This document shows, in pieces, positions 51,801 through 57,800 of a stretch of DNA of 64,000 nt (position 1 is its first letter; every line of letters starts with the position of its first letter). The DNA is taken from the NCBI GenBank assembly GCA_036365455.1, contig JAWQUS010000010.1, forward strand, positions 22,554,501 through 22,618,500, written 5' to 3'. This DNA is from Macrosoma leucophasiata. Lineage: Eukaryota > Arthropoda > Insecta > Lepidoptera > Hedylidae. The position numbers and the translations under genes are program-made. The notes under the pieces are model-generated. The model had not been told where the DNA came from. It searched no databases and worked only from the letters and a program-made list of their open reading frames with translations.

Positions 51801-54800
51801 TTGCTGCACATCCTCCGTATTTGTATTTACTGCCTATTGAAATACTATAGCCGCCATTGTTCGGTTTAAAAACTGCAGTAACGGAAAACCGTCCCAACGC
51901 CAGCAATCATCAATTCACAGCATGGTACTCGTAGAGTGACAAAATTTCCGACTCGACATCAATGGAGAAAAACGATTTAAAAATTTTGAAAAAATGGTTT
52001 TTGTCAGTTCTGATTTTTAGCACGGTACGACATCGTCGTTTATATTTCACCAAGGACTTAGAAATTTAACAATAATACACGTTAATATTTCTTCCCTTTT
52101 TTGGTAAAGGAATAATGAAGACCACCAAAGTCGTTTACAACCGATATAATCAATTTGGTTGTTGATTGAAGACATGATGTAGTGACTGGTGGTGAAAGCG
52201 ATTGGTATGTTGATTGATATTAGGAAACCGATTTGATTAGCATAAATTAGCGGGCAATAACTATAATTTGCACTAATGTTATGACGAGAGAAACTTTTGG
52301 ATATAGGAGGGGAAATTTAAAAATCATTAATCAGATATTAAAAACTTCTTCATCATTATACAACAGTTCAAGAACGTAACATCAGAAATCATGGCGTTAG
52401 GCTTAAAACAGACTATGTATTATCGCGTTACAAAGAGTTTTTTTTTCTGTAAGTAAGACGCTAAACAAGCATTCAGTTCACGTAGACGTTAAGTAATAAT
52501 TGCAGTCTATAGACACCTAATCAAAATCTGAGGTCAAAATATAGATTCGTTGCCACCCCCTGAGACCTAAGCTATGACGTCTCTGTGATAGTTATTACGG
52601 GGCCATACATTGCCATCTAATCGGAACAAGAGAGTGTTGAACACTACCATTATACAGCAGATAGATTAGGTAATACCGTGCTGCCTACGCCCTCGAGCTC
52701 CTACTCTGGATTTCTGCCACCGGAAAAAAATCGTAGAGGCTACATAAAAAAAAATGCACCCGTGCAACCTATCATATGAGTAAGGAGATAAATTACAAAA
52801 TAACAAGCTCAAAACAAATTACAAAACAGTATTCCTAGTTTCATTACAAAATGGCAACCGCTGCAATCGAGACGACGTTGAAAAGTATTCCAATTAAAAG
52901 CAACACACGAAACAAAGACGGAGTAAATTCGGCGACAGTGACACCCGAAACGTACAGAAACTCATAAACGTCTAAATATACACGAAGCGATTCCCACTTC
53001 GTTCTAATTGCGCGAAGCCGTGTGTAATACAAACGCTCTAAATTCTCATCCCGACAGTTTTAATTGTTCCGTGAGTGCTTTAAATACACACTCAAGTGGC
53101 ATCCATGTTGCTATTAATGATAATACCTACAGAATCGTGAGTGCGCGTAAAAGTGTCACTGCTAAGGCTCCTAGTTGAAGATTTACCGTCTACATTTGAA
53201 CGGTATATATTACAGGCAAGGATGTTTTAATGGTCGGACATGTGTTACAGTACATCAAGTACATCGCGTGAGGGCCAGACATTAAAATCTGTTTAATTTA
53301 TGGTGGTTATAAAAATTTGACAGCTGCTCTCCCTTTTGGGAATGTTTCGCTATCTGAGATATGTCTGGTAGGAAATAGAATTGTAAACATAGATTATAGA
53401 GGAAGGATTATGTGGAATTGTGAATGGTTCGAGGTTCTGAACCCGGAGGGTGAAAACGGTTAATAATCCCCTGTTGTCCTTGTTACATCGTAATTGTAAG
53501 TATACTTCGTGAATAAATTGTACAGTGCTCAACAAGAAATAATGCAGATCGAGTCTATGAAAGTGACAATCGGCTAGTTTCGGCTAGTTTCGGCTTCATA
53601 GAGAGTTATCTCTGCTGCACACTGCTTACGTAAGCATCCGTAGTCCGGTATTGGCAAAACAATTGATCAAAATGGTCGACAAACGTCAAATAGGTAAGAT
53701 GCGACAGAGAGCACGCTCTATAGATCTGAAATAAGCCGACGTCTCTTCCTGAGGTCGATGTGTATTATTTCTTGTTGGATACTGTAACTGTTTTGTTTTA
53801 AATAAAGTAAGTGTCACTAAAGATGCTACAATATAACGCCACGCCTATAATCCCTGAAAGGATAGGCAGAGGTATATACCTACAAACATGTTTTGGCCCA
53901 TGTAACAAGTGGCGGGCCTGTTGACATCTCCGGGCACATTACGAAATTTCGAGGTACTACGAAACTTCGAAAAATGTGTTTCACACCGTTATCTTTGATA
54001 CCCTTCGTTTTGGGAATCGAAGCCAAATAAATTTCAGTATATCAAAAGATTTAAGGTCTCATAAGTGATAATGCATCTCCTTAGGCTTGTATCCCAGACC
54101 GCCCGTAATCTACTCGAAGTCAAACTTTTCTTTCCATTTTTCTTTGGTTTCTAAATTCACTTGCATGTGTTATTGCGAAAAATATTTTTTTTTATGTCTC
54201 GTGATTACTCCACACAAGAAAGGTGTTTTTAAAATTCAGTAGAATGTTATTTTCGTACCTACTTTATTCTATTCACGTTTGGCGTTTGTTTTCCCCGGCT
54301 ATATAAGCTCGAAAATGTTCATACGTGCACAGCAATGTGAATTTTTACTGCAACCTATAGTAGTAAGTCGTATTTGTTACAATAATAAGCTGCTGGCAAA
54401 TGTTACAATTGCTTGTTGGAAACCTTTCATTTATCGTACAATGCAAACAAGGATACAGTTCACATTGATGGTAAGTGATACTGAAGCCTATAAACATCTA
54501 CATAAGAATCAAAGATTTAATGTAGATGTTTTGCCATTCCTGAACACTATAGCGCTGAGCTACTATTAAGCGGTGCCTATGCCTGCGAGTCCCGTCAATA
54601 GTAAAAAATCTATCTTCTTATATACCTAATTTCCGAAAATACGCAATCATGGCATTGTTTGATTTGAATCAATTCCATTCAATTCATTTATTTGTGAAAA
54701 TGGATACAATCTTTATGAAGACCAATAAATACAAGTAGCCATCCCAATTCTACCATTAGGCATTCATCAATCACAGTTTTAATATAATAATTAATCATCA

Positions 54801-57800
54801 ATTTATTATCAATTTAATATTATATAATAGTAGATAGCAATACCTACATTTTTATTAAAGCGCAGCAAATCATCCCGAAATCAACAGTGAAGACACTGTA
54901 AAAAATATTTCACTCCATAATTCGTGTCCAAATTATCTACAGCTGCGAGAACAAACCATTAAAACTAAAAACGTAGAAACGCTGAAAATGTAAAACTCCG
55001 GGCTGATGAGCGTGAATGATAAGTGGTAGGTAGTGCCGGTAGCGGTTGTGTAAAGCTATAAATTTACCGGCTCCGTTTCATTTCCTGGATAAAATTCGTA
55101 CGAGCAAAGTTGGAGGAAACGGTGGGGCGAATATGGATTAGTAATGGACTGGTTGGGGTTCGAACATTATGTTTGAAATAGCCATTCGAGTAATTGGTTT
55201 CGAAAAGCGAAGCTTTAGCATCAATTGAAATAGCAAAAAGTCAATTTCTAGAATTAAACTTATTTTCATATCGACGAAAATTGCTCGACTAAGCAGAAGT
55301 AGGTATTAACACTGGGCTCCTTAAATTGGTTTAAAATTTACACTTTTCCGCAGATTAGAAATACTATAACTTTTAAAACATTCGCGTTTAACACTGATTT
55401 CACAGATTTTACGTAGGATAACAAAAGTAAAAAAATATCTCGTATATCGTGCCACAACTCGGCTCGTATTAACAGGGAAATTAGAAACATTCTCATCAAG
55501 CAAACATTAAGTTTGCTAAAATACAATTTTAAATATAGATGAACTGCTGCGTATGTCTTGAGAAAAAAAAAGGTGCGTCGTGGAATAAAACATCAGATTA
55601 CAATAATTTAAACAGTACGTGACTCTTGGTCTTATCTCTTTATAGAAGTATTTATTATCCAATCATATCATATTATAAAGATCGTTAAACACATCGTCGG
55701 TACAGCAATTAAATTCCCTCTCAGCACCGTAACGTATTTAACCGACAATATCGCCGCTATATAGAATTCCACAAACCTCCATTACTTCACACGGCCACTA
55801 TCGTAATGGGAATCGAACGGTGTATTAATTCGAATGAGCGAAATAAACATCGAACAGAAACACCTGCACAATCCAAAACAAATTTCAATATACAGAACAT
55901 CGTCCGAATAATCATAATACATAATCATCGAGGTAGATACAGCCGGTGTATAAATCTGAGAAATGGTCCGACCCGACATTTATTTAATATGCACCAAAGA
56001 TTTACTTCCATCTCGCATTGAATTTAATTGAAGCACAGAGTTATAATATTGTGCGGCTATATATCTTTAGTGAAAAGAATTTGATGGTAACGATTGCTTA
56101 GATCCAGTCATTCGTCTTGTCAGAGTAAATTCGTATTATTTATTTTTTTAAGGCGTGTAATTGCTAATTTCGTGTTCCGGGACATTTTTTATTTATGATT
56201 CTTACAATAATGTAGATGGATTGGCCTACACCTGAGGCCTAAGACAATATTTCTTCTATGCATAACCGAAACACGATAATGCTAAAAACTAACATTTCAC
56301 TATAGACAGAATAATTGAAGCGATACCAGGGAAGGTATTAAAATTAAATATTAACGTTAAAGGATTACTATTAAAATTCATGCTCTGATAGTTGATATCT
56401 ACTTGTATGGATCATTATTATATTCTTTACTTTGTCACATTATCATTGAAAACTAATGAGTCTGCGTGTCTGGTTATAATTCTAAGTTTGAAAATTTAAA
56501 GCAGGAATTATAAAGATAAATAAGGTTAACTTAAGAAATTAAGTAATTTTTTAAGTACCATACTACTTAAAGAAGATTTCCAACATTCACATGTAGAACA
56601 CGAAGTATAGGTACAACTGTATTAATAATAACTTTCGAAATATAACACTTAGGTGAATCTCTATGATTAATTTAATAAATCAATCTATGGTACGATAAAA
56701 TATGAAAGTATTTAATTTAATAGAATTGACGATGTTATTAAAACAATTTGTTTAATAGATATTCTTGATGACAGATTAAATGATTCTAAGTAAAAGGTAT
56801 CTTAGAGATTTTTATGGGAAGTATTAAATTTATATTTTATCAGAATAGCTGCCAGCGATAAAATATTGCTACAAATGTTTCCAGGCATAAACTTTTCTTT
56901 GACTTTCAAGTTCAAACAGATTGTTAAGTTTCTTTATTAAATTAAGTATTACAGACAAGTATCTAATAAATGTATATCCATTGGCAATTTAATAAACTTC
57001 GTAAAAGAGAAAGTTAATGAATTTTCGCTTAAGTGAAGCTTGAAGTTGACAACTTATTTTCATTCCTGCGAAGATCTTACTTCGACGCGAATTAATTAGC
57101 ACACGAAATCTATTGTTGATGGGAACATAACGGAATTACAGCTGTTTAATATTCGTTTGCGCCTTGGACTCAATTCCTTTGATACATTGGGAAATATTAC
57201 ATTTTGTGTTACCAAAGTAATAGCTATGGAAATGTTGTTTGTTAAGCACTTTTTTAATGTAATGGAAGTGGTAAACAAGCATGGAGTTCACATTGATGTT
57301 AATTGATGACTGCAGCCTATAGACACCCACACAATGACCAGATGTCAAAATGCAGATATGCTGCCACTCCTGAGGCATTAGGTGTTATGCCTCTGTGCCG
57401 GAAATTACAGGGCTGTACATTACCACCTGATCAGAACACTATAGTGCTGAACACTACCATTTAGCGGCAAGTATAATGTAATACGGTGGTGCCTACGCCC
57501 GCGAGCTGTCACTGGAGCTCTACCATCAGTAAAGAGGAGTCTTGTGTTTTTTTTTAAACAATATAAGTGACTAATAAAGTTCAAGAAATATAGGTATTAC
57601 GTAAATAAAGCAATATTCTAACTTTTCAAATGCCCATAAACTGCGATATTTCATAGCTCCTTAGTGGAGTCATGTTTCTATAGACGAAACGGCCTAAAGA
57701 AGTAGGTTAGTCTAAAATTATCGACGGAAGCTCTCAAATTATGAGTTTTGACGAAATGTGGCTCCATGCACCATCTACGCCGGATATGTGATTTTCTATT

